Assembly: GCF_024298865.1 (NCBI RefSeq)
Contig: NZ_CP101163.1
Coordinates: 1 to 64,000 of the forward strand
Reading direction: 5' to 3'
DNA from: Halorarius halobius
Lineage (GTDB): Archaea; Halobacteriota; Halobacteria; Halobacteriales; Haloarculaceae
DNA: 64,000 nt
Numbering within the stretch: position 1 is the first letter of the stretch; each line of letters opens with the position of its first letter. A program made the position numbers and the translations under genes. Of the stretch, positions 1 to 8,702 are shown piece by piece. Below the pieces are notes generated by a model. The model saw only the letters and a program-made list of their open reading frames with translations. It was not told where the DNA came from and searched no databases.

Positions 1-801
1 ATGACGCAGATAATCGCCATCTCAAATCAAGCAGGTGGGGTCGGAAAGACCACTACCACCATCAACCTCGGTGGTGCGCTCGCGAACCAAGGCCACGATG
101 TCCTCCTCATCGATGCCGACCCGCAGGGAACCCTCACCGAAGGCACGGGCTTCCGTGACCTCTACGATCAGAAGATCCCGTCTCTCCACCAAGTGATGGT
201 CGAACCAACACGCACCGAGGAGATCAATGAAATTATCGAGCATCACGACGAATTCGACGTCATTCCGTCCAATAAAGCAATGGACGGGCTCAAAGATATG
301 CTCGTCACTCAGGTCGCAAACAGCGAAATGCGACTCAAAATTGCCGTCGACGAGCTTGACCACGACTATGACTTCATCCTCATTGACTGCCCGCCTGATC
401 TCAGTCAAATCCTTGATAATGCCCTCCTCACTGCCGAACAAGTCCTCATCCCCGTTGAACCAACCCGACGTTCCATCCGTGCGATCGAGAAGATGAACGA
501 AGAGATCGCCTATCTCTCAAACAGTTTCCCGGGCCAGATCGATACCATCGACATCCTTGGGATTGTCATCAACGCTGTCGAGAGCGTCCAGAACAACGAT
601 ACCAAGCAGATGATCGAGTTCTTCAATGACGCTCCATACGACGTCTTCCAGGTCCCTGAGCGCGTCGCTATCCGGCGTGCTTGGAACAACGGCGTCTCTA
701 TCTTCCTTCACGAGGACGACGCGAAGACCGAGGACGCACGCGAAGCCTACACCGAGATCGCGAAAATGCTCGAACGTCACACTACGGAGGTGGAAGCATG
801 A
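1..801 (+). CDS. parA: ParA-family partition ATPase
   Basis: Deviant-Walker ATPase of the ParA/Soj/MinD superfamily, expected to move or position replicon copies by ATP-dependent DNA binding. The deviant Walker A motif QAGGVGKTT is at residues 10-18, Walker A' LLIDADPQG at 35-43 and Walker B ILIDCPP near residue 125. The 266 aa length is normal for plasmid ParA. The stop overlaps the next ATG (ATGA), so the two genes are translationally coupled, as in par operons. The window starts on the ATG, so the promoter is not visible. Family is certain; the role in partition rather than another positioning job is inferred from the coupled acidic partner and plasmid-type surroundings. Confidence 0.93.
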   Translation: MTQIIAISNQAGGVGKTTTTINLGGALANQGHDVLLIDADPQGTLTEGTGFRDLYDQKIPSLHQVMVEPTRTEEINEIIEHHDEFDVIPSNKAMDGLKDMLVTQVANSEMRLKIAVDELDHDYDFILIDCPPDLSQILDNALLTAEQVLIPVEPTRRSIRAIEKMNEEIAYLSNSFPGQIDTIDILGIVINAVESVQNNDTKQMIEFFNDAPYDVFQVPERVAIRRAWNNGVSIFLHEDDAKTEDAREAYTEIAKMLERHTTEVEA

Positions 802-1370
802 GCAGCAATGACGGCGACGACGAACTCGAGGAGCGGAAAAGCGACGTTTGGAGTATGGACGAAGTTCGAGGCGGCGGTACAAAGACGAAAGACACAGAAG
901 ATACCTCAGATACAGCCGACGAAGAATCGGCATCCATTACGTCCAATACTGCGGAAGACGCAGACGCCCCAGATACGTCAGATACTTCAGATATAGAAGA
1001 TACCTCTGACGACGAATCCTCGTCCGCCACGTCCGATGTCGAAGATGCTGAAGATACGGCAGATACCTCAGATATACCAGACACGGCAGATGAGATCGAC
1101 GACACTGCTATGCAAGCCGAGGGGGAGACTGTCCGGCAGATGGCCCTTGACGCAGACGCGAAGGGTCTTGTTGTTCGCGACCTTCACAATGTGAACGTCT
1201 ATCTCTACGAAAGCGTCTATCAGGAGATGCGTGTGAAGTACAAGGAGCTCGATACCGAGTATTTCGCCGCACATGGCGAGGATCTCTCGAAGAACAAGGA
1301 CTTCTTCAACGCCGTCTTTCGGGCCGGACTCCAGAGCCCTCAGCTGAAAGAAGAACTAGAACTCGACTAA
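798..1370 (+). CDS. Acidic ParA-partner protein (possible partition adaptor)
   Basis: 190 aa protein whose ATG overlaps the parA stop. Residues about 30-110 are low complexity, built from repeated D-T-S-D / D-T-A-D units rich in Asp, Glu, Ser and Thr. The C-terminal 80 residues form a folded-looking domain (VYLYESVYQEMRVKYKELD) resembling the small proteins that follow parA on haloarchaeal plasmids. I see no HTH or ParB nuclease motif. By position it is probably the DNA-binding or adaptor partner of ParA. An earlier in-frame start inside parA is possible, but the coupled ATG is preferred. Confidence 0.7.
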   Translation: MSSNDGDDELEERKSDVWSMDEVRGGGTKTKDTEDTSDTADEESASITSNTAEDADAPDTSDTSDIEDTSDDESSSATSDVEDAEDTADTSDIPDTADEIDDTAMQAEGETVRQMALDADAKGLVVRDLHNVNVYLYESVYQEMRVKYKELDTEYFAAHGEDLSKNKDFFNAVFRAGLQSPQLKEELELD

Positions 1371-1383
1371 CTGTCGCCGGCAC

Positions 1384-1400
1384 TGCTTTTTGGCAAAGCA
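1384..1400 (+). terminator. Possible stem-loop after the par operon
   Basis: TGCTTT-ttggc-AAAGCA forms a 6-bp stem with a 5-nt loop 14 bp after the stop of the parA partner gene. It is short and not followed by a long T-tract, so it is only a candidate transcript end. Confidence 0.3.
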
Positions 1401-1514
1401 ACAAAAGGGATTCAGCCGGTATCCCTCAGACCAGCGAGTCCGTATATCGGCCAAATAAATAGACTATCAGACAGATATTTACGGATTTAACGAGTTAGTA
1501 CCTCATATCCGATT

Positions 1515-2042
1515 ATGGCCAATCCCAACCGTCTGCTGCTGTTTATGATAGCAGTAGAGGTATTTGGCATTCTTTCGATTCTTGGTGGTATTATGGATCT
1601 TCTCCCAGATAAAGGCCTGATCAGCGCGTCTGTTTTGATCAATATAGGCGCGATCCTCATAGCACTCGGTGGCCTTGGTGTCGCCAAGATCTACGATGGA
1701 GAGACGTTGCTTGGAGATGGTGGCTACCCAGAACCAACGGGTGGCACTACATCTGGTACTCCAACACATACTCCTGCAGAAGTGGACGCCGAAGAAGGTG
1801 ACGAGCAAGAAATTGAGGAGGAGAACCTCAGACCATATGAGGAAAAGCAGTCCATCTCCTCAGGGTCCGGCGCAACTCCGCGATTTGTGGTTAAAGCCGC
1901 CGTGAAGGAGCAACTGGCTGGTCACAACGTGTCCGCTGACTTCTACGAGGCCCTCGATGAGGAAGTAGCCGAACTGATAGAGCAAGCTGCGCGACGTGCA
2001 GAAGAAGATAACAGGAAGACAGTCCAACCGAGGGACCTTTAG
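1515..2042 (+). CDS. Two-helix membrane protein with C-terminal histone-fold-like (DUF1931-type) domain
   Basis: 175 aa. Two hydrophobic helices occupy residues about 7-30 and 37-58. An acidic, Pro/Thr/Gly-rich linker follows (about 60-120). The last 50 residues (from VVKAAVKEQLAGHNVSADFY to RKTVQPRDL) match, from memory, the small haloarchaeal DUF1931 proteins, which have histone-fold features including the terminal basic-T-x-x-P-x-D-L signature. As read, a DNA- or histone-fold-binding module is tethered to the membrane. Function is unknown; nucleoid or plasmid tethering next to the par genes is possible but purely inferred. The ATG at 1515 gives the first membrane segment directly. Confidence 0.7.
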   Translation: MANPNRLLLFMIAVEVFGILSILGGIMDLLPDKGLISASVLINIGAILIALGGLGVAKIYDGETLLGDGGYPEPTGGTTSGTPTHTPAEVDAEEGDEQEIEEENLRPYEEKQSISSGSGATPRFVVKAAVKEQLAGHNVSADFYEALDEEVAELIEQAARRAEEDNRKTVQPRDL

Positions 2043-2188
2043 AAATCCATCACCACGAGTGCGGCAGCCTCTTCCAATAAGAGATTGCAGGGTGGATCAA
2101 GCTCGACATCGACAGTTGTATCGGTCTTAGCGGTTCTAAAAGCGAGAAGAGAAAAGCTGGGAGAATGTGTGAGTACTTATTCCGATCT

Positions 2189-3478
2189 CTATTCGTCATC
2201 GACCAACACCGCCCCTGCGAAGAGGCCCTCAAGATCCTCTCGCATCTCCTCACGGCGATGCCGGCGCTTCTCCGCTTCTGAGAGGTAGTTATCCAAGACG
2301 ACTTCCGCCGACTTCGACCCCTGCTCCTCAGCGACATCCGCAAACCGCTCGGCCACCCGGCGTACCGCCTCTCCGTACGCCGTGTACCAGTATCGTCGCC
2401 CCATCTTCGGCGTCGGAACCTCCCCATCGACAGTCACTCCAGCGCGTTCTGCGAGGTTCTTGAATCGACGTCGAACCGTCGACGTCGATAGGTGCCCGCT
2501 CTCCGCAGATGAAGACGGGAACACAGAGCCCATCCAGTCGTCGCCCGCCTCCTCAACGACGGTGTCGATCCGTGCGGTTGCATCTTCAACACCCGTGAGG
2601 AGTGCGACCGTCCCGGGTCCGTTTTTCCGCTCACTCCCGAATTCGATGTACGGTCCGGCCTCAGTGTCGTCTTCTGGTGGATCGAGAACCAGCTGGTCAA
2701 CGCGTAGCGACGCAACCTCGCTCGGTCGAAGCCCCCACCCGCAGACCCCAATCACGATGAGGCGGTCGACCGGATCGGTGGCTGTCTGATAGAGTGTTCG
2801 TATCTGATCAGCCTCAAGAGCCTGATTGTCCCACTCAGGCGTCGAATCCCACCCAAAGCGACGTTCCAGCTGGTCGGTCGGGTTGTGACGTGCGCCTTTG
2901 AACGTCACCTGATGGGTGTAGAACTGCCGAACTTCTTGAACATACTTCCGTCGCGACGCGTGCGTTGTCAGCGTATCCTCGCGGCGACGCAGGACGTCGA
3001 ACGTATCCGCGACACGATCCATCTCGTCGGCCCGCGCAGCGTCGTCGTGAAGTGGTTCGAGCAGATCATCGGTGCCATTGACGTCCTTGTACGTCCGGAC
3101 GTACAGGCGGAGCGCAGAGCGGCGTGTGGCGACCGTCGACTCCGCCCGTCCCTGCCGATCGCGCAGCTCGACGAGATAGTCCTCGAGGGCTGCACACGTC
3201 TCGTCGTCGTCGACGAAATCAAACGGCCCCTCCTCCGGCTTGGACTCAACCGGAACGTCGATCTTCTCGTAGAAGTCACCCGGTGAGAGGTCGAATCGCC
3301 GCGAGAGATGTTTGATGAACCCCGGAAAGTGCGATTCGAGCCACGAATAGGTAGGGGCTTCGTGCTCAGGAGCAAGTGCCTCAGCGCGCATCTGCGGCGT
3401 GATCTCGTCGTGGTAGAAGGCCTCGGCGTCCTCGAGATCCATCGTGCTGTAGCGTGGGGTGTCGGTCGCCTCGGTCAT
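2189..3478 (-). CDS. Tyrosine recombinase / integrase (XerC/D-phage integrase family)
   Basis: 429 aa site-specific recombinase. An SAM-like core-binding region lies at about residues 90-200 and the catalytic domain at about 215-415. Visible catalytic residues are Arg251 (GLRPSEV), Lys285 (ERKNG), Arg361/362 in RRYWYTAYG (the H/R-x-x-R box position) and nucleophile Tyr398 (LDNYLS). A basic tail (EKRRHRREE) follows the tyrosine. It stands alone, 26 bp from the toxin-antitoxin pair. Likely roles are integration of a mobile element or resolution of replicon multimers. No attachment-site repeats were recognised beside it. Confidence 0.88.
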   Translation of the reverse strand: MTEATDTPRYSTMDLEDAEAFYHDEITPQMRAEALAPEHEAPTYSWLESHFPGFIKHLSRRFDLSPGDFYEKIDVPVESKPEEGPFDFVDDDETCAALEDYLVELRDRQGRAESTVATRRSALRLYVRTYKDVNGTDDLLEPLHDDAARADEMDRVADTFDVLRRREDTLTTHASRRKYVQEVRQFYTHQVTFKGARHNPTDQLERRFGWDSTPEWDNQALEADQIRTLYQTATDPVDRLIVIGVCGWGLRPSEVASLRVDQLVLDPPEDDTEAGPYIEFGSERKNGPGTVALLTGVEDATARIDTVVEEAGDDWMGSVFPSSSAESGHLSTSTVRRRFKNLAERAGVTVDGEVPTPKMGRRYWYTAYGEAVRRVAERFADVAEEQGSKSAEVVLDNYLSEAEKRRHRREEMREDLEGLFAGAVLVDDE

Positions 3479-3504
3479 TGGTGTGGGTCAGGGACTTGAG
3501 CCGC

Positions 3505-3906
3505 TCATACACCATCTTCGCGAAATCGCTTCACAGTCACGTCGACGTCGTCGAAATCGTCGTCAGCACCCGTGTAGGCTGTCGCCTCTTTCATCGCTGC
3601 TGTGGCTAGCGTAAAGGCGTCTCCGAGTGCGACGTTGTAGTCGCGTTTGTAATCGGCGGCCGATTCCCAGACGTCTTCGGCGGTAACGACATCACACCAG
3701 TTTCGAATCCGAGTTACGTATGCCTGCGCCGTCTGCGGGTCGTCTCGTCCGCATACGTATCGCACTTCGGTGCACGTCACCGTATTCACTGACCCCTTCA
3801 GCTGGCCGTCTTCTACGCGGTCGATAATCGCTTCGACGGCATCACTCCCAGGCTCGTCCCAGTAATAGGCAATCAGCGGTTCTGCGTCGAATACGACGTG
3901 ATCCAT
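3505..3906 (-). CDS. vapC: PIN-domain toxin (VapC family)
   Basis: 133 aa PIN-fold ribonuclease. It begins VVFDAEPLIAYYW, with the first metal-binding Asp at residue 7. A conserved acidic residue follows in TEVRYVCG, and the DAFTLATA helix near residue 98 carries another acidic site. The start overlaps the antitoxin stop by one base (TAATG), the classic antitoxin-first operon order. Predicted to cleave RNA when unbound by its partner. Target unknown. Confidence 0.88.
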   Translation of the reverse strand: MDHVVFDAEPLIAYYWDEPGSDAVEAIIDRVEDGQLKGSVNTVTCTEVRYVCGRDDPQTAQAYVTRIRNWCDVVTAEDVWESAADYKRDYNVALGDAFTLATAAMKEATAYTGADDDFDDVDVTVKRFREDGV

Positions 3907-4175
3907 TAGTTGTCTCTCTCGAGGCGTTGACTTCGCTCCTCGTCGGCCTTCCGCTCCTCACGAAGGATGGCCGTCCCGCGCTCTGCCGTGGTTGCGGCTC
4001 CACGGAAGTCTTGGAGGCTGGGGAGTGGTTCAACGACGATCTCTCCCTGCTCGTTTTCGCGGATGCGGACCCTGCTGCCCGGTTCGATTCCGTGCTTCTC
4101 TCGAAGTTCTTTGGGAATCGTCGCCTGGCCTTTCTGACTCAGGTTCACGATTCGGCCTTCGTTGGTTGTACTCAT
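3906..4175 (-). CDS. vapB: AbrB/SpoVT-type antitoxin (VapB family)
   Basis: 89 aa. The N-terminal swapped-hairpin AbrB domain reads VNLSQKGQATIPKELREKHG at residues 11-30 followed by PGSRVRIRENEQG. The C-terminal half is charged and probably wraps the toxin. It is coupled to the PIN toxin by TAATG. A 13-bp perfect palindrome immediately upstream of its ATG fits autoregulation by the antitoxin or the complex. Confidence 0.88.
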   Translation of the reverse strand: MSTTNEGRIVNLSQKGQATIPKELREKHGIEPGSRVRIRENEQGEIVVEPLPSLQDFRGAATTAERGTAILREERKADEERSQRLERDN

Positions 4176-4176
4176 T

Positions 4177-4189
4177 ATAGTATTACTAT
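4177..4189. promoter_or_regulatory. Palindromic candidate operator of the toxin-antitoxin operon
   Basis: ATAGTATTACTAT is a perfect 6+1+6 palindrome one base upstream of the antitoxin ATG at 4175. AbrB-type antitoxins commonly repress their own promoter by binding such dyads. Function here is inferred. Confidence 0.5.
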
Positions 4190-4650
4190 TCGATGTACTA
4201 CCTTGAACCTTTTCCCAGTCGTGTTTTGAATCTCGCTCATCCCCGCTCGGCGTTAACCGCCAGTAGGAGCGGACGTGCTCCGTGCGGTAGCGATTCTAAG
4301 TCAGGTGGTTTCGGTGGATAGAGCGTTTCGTTCGATTTACTTATAGGTTGTCCTGTGCTGTTTTCTGCGTGAGAAAACGACAACCGGACAGTAACCACCA
4401 GAATAATGTTCTGTGGGAATAAACCATATACCGCTATATCTAAATTCAGCCCTGTGGTTCCCACAGTTTCGGAGGATAGGCTAGATTTGGCTCAAATCTT
4501 CGTCGACTCGTGATTCTTCTCACGGTTATGGGTCGATATCGAACCTTCACGGGCGCAACTAACGGATAGACGTGAGAAATTGCATGGGTTCACGCGCTGC
4601 TGAATAGTGTCGCCACTCCTAAGCAGCAGACTCAACGAGGACTCAGCCGG
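4190..4650. other. 460-bp region without a supported gene; possible transposase tail
   Basis: No convincing gene. A minus-strand open frame at 4237-4464 ends PHGARPLLLAVNAERG. From memory this resembles the tail sequence left at the right end of haloarchaeal IS200/IS605-type elements after the TnpB gene. I cannot confirm this, so it is flagged only as a possible remnant. The rest seems to be the flank of the neighbouring transposase gene. Confidence 0.25.
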
Positions 4651-6276
4651 TTAGTCGGGTGGGATCAACACCGAAACGACGATCTCAACACACTCACCTG
4701 CCGTCAGTACGGGCGCGTAATTCATTTCTCCGTCGACGCCCGCTTTCAGGAGAAAGTCCGTCAGCCGCCAGATGTTATACAGCAACACCGCGAACACGAA
4801 ATAGAACAGCCGTACACGATAGTCCTTCGAGGACGTCTTCGCAAGGAAATCACCCTTGATGCTCTTGTACTCGTTCTCGATTTGCCAGCGACGACTGTAC
4901 CGGCGACAGAACGTTTCGGCTTCATCCGGTCCTACTCGTAGGTTCGTTGCGAAGACAGTAGTTCCCTTACCACTCGTCGACGGGACGTACAGGAACTGGA
5001 TCGGGTGTGACCCTGCCTCCACATGGACGGACGCCGATTCAACAGCGACTTCCTGATCGTCCTCGTCCATCTGCTCTATCACCTCGCGTTCGGCGCTGGT
5101 GATCCGCTTGGGAATGAGATAGTTGACATCAAGGTTCGAGAGAGTCTGGAAGACGCGCATGGAATCGAACTCCCGGTCACACAGGACCGTCTCGATGGGA
5201 ACGTGCTCTTTCGCCCGCTTGACAAGCCGACGGACGACCCGGTGAATTTGGTTCGGCGGGTTCTCGTCCCACGCTGAACTCTCTCGCACCGGCTCGACAG
5301 CCAGGACGAGTGGGATATTCCATCCGACAATCGAGAGTGTGGCGAACTTGAACGCGCGACTCCCATCATCTTTCGTCCCGCTCACCATCGGCATCTCCTC
5401 GACACCGCCGTAGTACGGAATGGTGGTGATGTCGATCGCAGCGGTCACTGGCCGGCGGAACGAGGCTTCCGAGGCGATGACCGAGAGCAAGCAATCAGTC
5501 GTCTCATTGAATCCGGTCACGAGTTCCTCGGGAGCGAACTGTTTGACTGCACGGAGGTGGGTATCGCCATGCGGGCCGTAGTCTGCGCCTCGTCGATACT
5601 GGAAGCGGGCAGCGCCTTGGGCGGTTCCACATCCAACCATCCCCATGAAGGTCTGTAACTCGAAAAACCGCGTGTCCTCGTAAGATGCGTTCGCGGCCCG
5701 GCCAGACTCGAAGTAGCCAAAAGCGTGATCACGGGCGAGTCGCGTCGTCTGAAGAATCTCGTCCTGGGAGAACGACTCTTCTTCTACTGAGTCCTCCTCT
5801 ACTGAAGGCTCGTCGACGATTTCTGCCTTGGGGCGCACTTCGGGTGCAGGGATGTCGAAATCGTGGACCTCTTTGACGACGAAGTGAGCCGCAGTCTGCA
5901 CGTATTCCTGGACAGCATCGTCGAATCGATTGCGCCACGCCCGCGAGAAGGCCGAATCATCAGGCACACGGCTGAACCCAAGAAGATTGACTACTTCCGG
6001 TTGCTGCTTCAGTCGTCGGGTGAAGGCTGCGTACGAGTCGCCCGTGATCTCCATGAAGATGAACGAGAGCACCATCGCGCGTAAGGAGAGTGGGGCAGGA
6101 TGCCACGCTGGATACCCGTCTTCGATAGCATCAATCGACTGATCGAGGTTCTCGAACGCCGTAACGAGGTCGGTGCCTTCGAGTTCATTGCGGATGGCAA
6201 TCCCAAGTTGGTACGCTTCACACAGGTAGCGCATACGAGGACTCGAGTTAGTACGGGGGGTCTCAGAACCACTCAT
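4651..6276 (-). CDS. DDE transposase (IS4-like, haloarchaeal)
   Basis: 541 aa counted from the ATG at 6276; a TTG 24 bp earlier also opens the frame. The DDE triad is visible as Asp282 (AAIDITTIPYYG), Asp367 (VLCDREFDS) and the Glu in RRWQIENEYKSIK near 467-469; the Y-(2)-R-(3)-E spacing is IS4-like. An acidic insert (EDSVEEESFSQDE) lies around residue 160. The frame is complete, so the element may still be active. I could not define convincing terminal inverted repeats. Confidence 0.85.
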   Translation of the reverse strand: MSGSETPRTNSSPRMRYLCEAYQLGIAIRNELEGTDLVTAFENLDQSIDAIEDGYPAWHPAPLSLRAMVLSFIFMEITGDSYAAFTRRLKQQPEVVNLLGFSRVPDDSAFSRAWRNRFDDAVQEYVQTAAHFVVKEVHDFDIPAPEVRPKAEIVDEPSVEEDSVEEESFSQDEILQTTRLARDHAFGYFESGRAANASYEDTRFFELQTFMGMVGCGTAQGAARFQYRRGADYGPHGDTHLRAVKQFAPEELVTGFNETTDCLLSVIASEASFRRPVTAAIDITTIPYYGGVEEMPMVSGTKDDGSRAFKFATLSIVGWNIPLVLAVEPVRESSAWDENPPNQIHRVVRRLVKRAKEHVPIETVLCDREFDSMRVFQTLSNLDVNYLIPKRITSAEREVIEQMDEDDQEVAVESASVHVEAGSHPIQFLYVPSTSGKGTTVFATNLRVGPDEAETFCRRYSRRWQIENEYKSIKGDFLAKTSSKDYRVRLFYFVFAVLLYNIWRLTDFLLKAGVDGEMNYAPVLTAGECVEIVVSVLIPPD

Positions 6277-6619
6277 ACAAGACTGCGATAGCGATGACAA
6301 AATCAGCGTATCGAGATCTTGATGATGGTCAACAGCTGGTCTGGAGCTAAGCGTTTCAGGTAACTGTATTGCCCCTCAGCAGAAAATTATGGAAACTACT
6401 TACGATCAAAAAGAGTGGGAGTTCAGTACTGCCCCGCAACAACGCCCCTTCGGGAGATGAGATCGACTGCTCAATGCGTGTGATGACAGTCGCTGATCTG
6501 TGAGAACAAGATGTGAGCGTTAACCACCCTGACTGTATCGAAATCCCAGAGGCGATAGACGAGCGCGTGGATATGGGTAGCTCGTCCCACCAGAAGACGG
6601 CCTACAGACTCCATTCCCT
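6277..6619. other. Region upstream of the transposase, no gene
   Basis: About 340 bp of non-coding sequence. The text gtactgcccc/gtactgcccctcag near 6366-6440 may belong to the transposon end, but no clean inverted repeat with the other side was found. Confidence 0.3.
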
Positions 6620-6818
6620 GTCGTTGGAGTAGCACGTCGTCGTGATGATTCCCTGGAACTCATCGCGGACCACACCACGTCGAAAAATGAGACTAAGCGT
6701 AGGCTATTCGACTGGGATCGCGATCAAAGATATACCGCCATCGATAGCCGCCTCGAAGGCGCCACCGCCACTCGTTTGCGTTGTCCTGAAACACTTCGAA
6801 TGTCGCGTTCTGAGCCAT
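6620..6818 (-). pseudogene. Decayed DUF1508 (YegP/HVO_2922-like) gene
   Basis: Reading from the ATG at 6818 the minus strand gives MAQNATFEVFQDNANEWRW, the typical start of haloarchaeal DUF1508 proteins (F-E-V-x-x-D-x-x-x-E-W-R-W-R-L-R). The frame then breaks within 30 codons. A recognisable later part (SLIFRRGVVRDEFQGII) continues in another frame. Multiple frame changes and loss of the G-E-G-Y-x-S-K region mark it as dead. Confidence 0.65.
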
Positions 6819-6993
6819 TGGTACTGATATTCTCCGTTCTAGACTAATAGAGCCTCACATACCACAGTCTGCTCTCTGTGAAGTTCCTTCTGCTCCTGAA
6901 GAGATATACAGCTAATGGACTCTATGACGTCTCGGGGGGTCAGTTGATGCAAAACCATTAGCGATGTCCCATCATAGCCCTCGGTACTGGACT

Positions 6994-7863
6994 ATGTACG
7001 AGGACATTCTCTTCCCGTACGATGGGAGCGACGGTGCATCAGCCATCCTTGAGCACGCCGCTGACATCGCAGACTGGGTAGACGCCACGGTTCACGTCCT
7101 CTTTGTCGCAGACACGACGCGCGACTCCGTGACTGTCGTTGAGGGACGAACCGTCGACGCACTCGCACAGCAAGGCGAAACCACGGTCGAGGAAGCGGCG
7201 GATGCACTAACAGCCCGAGGTGTCGACTACGACACGGACGTCATCCAGGGGAACCCAGCACCGACGATTGCCGAGTATGCAGAGCGATACGACTATGACC
7301 TGGTCGTGATGCCAACGCACGGTCGCGAGGGTCTCTCTCGCTACATCATCGGCAGTGTCACCGAGAAAGTCATCCGTCTGTCTTCGGTCCCGGTCCTGAC
7401 GGCACGGATGCAACCCGACGAACGACTGGCGTTTCCGTATGAGAATATCCTCATTCCAACGGACGGAAGCACTGGGGCGGTACATGCCGCTGAACACGGT
7501 CTGTCGCTCGCGGCGGCGGTTGATGCGACCGTTCACGCACTGTCGGTCGTGGACGACGCCTCACTCGGCTTGGACGTCCGCTCAGCAGCCTCTGAATCGG
7601 ACGGTGAACAGGCCGCGACCGACGCTGTCGATGACCTGGGATCGGAAGCAGACTCGTATGGTGTCCGGAACACCGTCACGCACATCGAACACGGTGATCC
7701 TGCGGAGGAAATCCTCGAATGCATCGACTCGAATGACATTGACGCCGTCGTGATGGGGACCACGGGGCGACGTGGGACGGATCGAATCCTCCTCGGCAGC
7801 GTCGCGGAGAAGACAGCGCGGTCTGCACCGGTACCTGTCATTACGGTCGCTAGGGAGTCGTAA
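6994..7863 (+). CDS. Tandem-domain universal stress protein (UspA family)
   Basis: Two UspA domains in one chain, at about residues 1-140 and 148-289 when counted from the Met at 6994 (MYEDILFPYDGSDG). An earlier ATG at 6964 would add 10 residues. Each domain ends with the G-x2-G-x9-G-S ATP-binding motif (HGREGLSRYIIGSVTEKV and TGRRGTDRILLGSVAEK). Cytosolic, probably ATP-binding, linked to stress survival in this family. Monocistronic. Substrate or partner not deducible. Confidence 0.9.
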   Translation: MYEDILFPYDGSDGASAILEHAADIADWVDATVHVLFVADTTRDSVTVVEGRTVDALAQQGETTVEEAADALTARGVDYDTDVIQGNPAPTIAEYAERYDYDLVVMPTHGREGLSRYIIGSVTEKVIRLSSVPVLTARMQPDERLAFPYENILIPTDGSTGAVHAAEHGLSLAAAVDATVHALSVVDDASLGLDVRSAASESDGEQAATDAVDDLGSEADSYGVRNTVTHIEHGDPAEEILECIDSNDIDAVVMGTTGRRGTDRILLGSVAEKTARSAPVPVITVARES

Positions 7864-8101
7864 ACCACGGCCTTCAGTTGTATAGCCGTCACCGGGCGTC
7901 GCCTCAGCGATCGTGATTTTTTGCGTCGCCAAAGCCACAGCTGAGCAATTGTACAGTATGCCCTGTTCGTTGGGGGTCACTCGATGGAAGGCTCCAGCTC
8001 GTTCTCACCCCGTCGGCTACCGATGAACCATATTCTCCCTCCTGGTGTAGCCGTCAGTCGCTCACGTCTCCCAGTCGTGACGATTCGCGTAAATACCCGT
8101 C

Positions 8102-8698
8102 TTAGATGATGGTGATAACTCCGCCAAAGAAGCCTATCGTGACGACAAGTCGGCCAAGACTACCGATGAACGTCGCGATTGCGAACTTCACATAATCTTC
8201 TTCGAGGATCGAAAACGCGTAGATCGACAGCGTATCCGGGAAGAAGGGTACACACAGCGCGAGCGCTAAGCCACCGTATCCGTACTGCCGAGCGAGCGTC
8301 ATCGTCCGCCGTTCCGACCACTCGAGAATGTCGAACCGAGAGCGACGTAACCACCGAACGACGGGCCCCGCGTGTTTCACCTCCTGACCGAGGTGAAACG
8401 CAACGAGACTACCAACGGCCTTTCCCGTCGCGCTTACGCCCATGATGACACCCAACCGAGTCCAGAGGGGTAGCCCGAGATCGAGTGGTGCCGCAAGCAC
8501 AACCTCGCTTGGGCCGGGAAGCGCGAATGCAATCAAAAACGAATAGACGAAAATAATCCCCAATCCCGGCCAGCCCGTCGCGCTATCAATGGCGGCGTGG
8601 CCGTACTCCAGCAGTACGGTTGTAACCTCACTCAATGAGATGTAGAGTGGGCGCGGATTCGCGGAAAATCGGTTCACAACGGTGAGTGACGGATACAT
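8102..8698 (-). CDS. DedA/VTT-type (SNARE-associated) membrane protein
   Basis: About 198 aa from the ATG at 8698; the frame stays open further upstream into the neighbouring gene. Several membrane helices flank the family-type segment FALPGPSEVVLAAPLDLGLP, followed by the G-x-x-x-G-x-x-x-G-Y region (GVSATGKAVGSLVAFHLG) and a PFFPDTLSIYAFSILEE loop. The VTT/DedA family acts in lipid flipping or membrane homeostasis. The start overlaps or abuts the stop of the upstream CNNM protein, so they are probably co-transcribed. Confidence 0.8.
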   Translation of the reverse strand: MYPSLTVVNRFSANPRPLYISLSEVTTVLLEYGHAAIDSATGWPGLGIIFVYSFLIAFALPGPSEVVLAAPLDLGLPLWTRLGVIMGVSATGKAVGSLVAFHLGQEVKHAGPVVRWLRRSRFDILEWSERRTMTLARQYGYGGLALALCVPFFPDTLSIYAFSILEEDYVKFAIATFIGSLGRLVVTIGFFGGVITII

Positions 8699-8702
8699 CT
8701 GG

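Noticed and set aside
2043-2188. Attachment site next to the integrase
   Set aside because: The 146 bp beside the integrase stop shows no tRNA fragment and no direct repeat that I could find elsewhere in the window.
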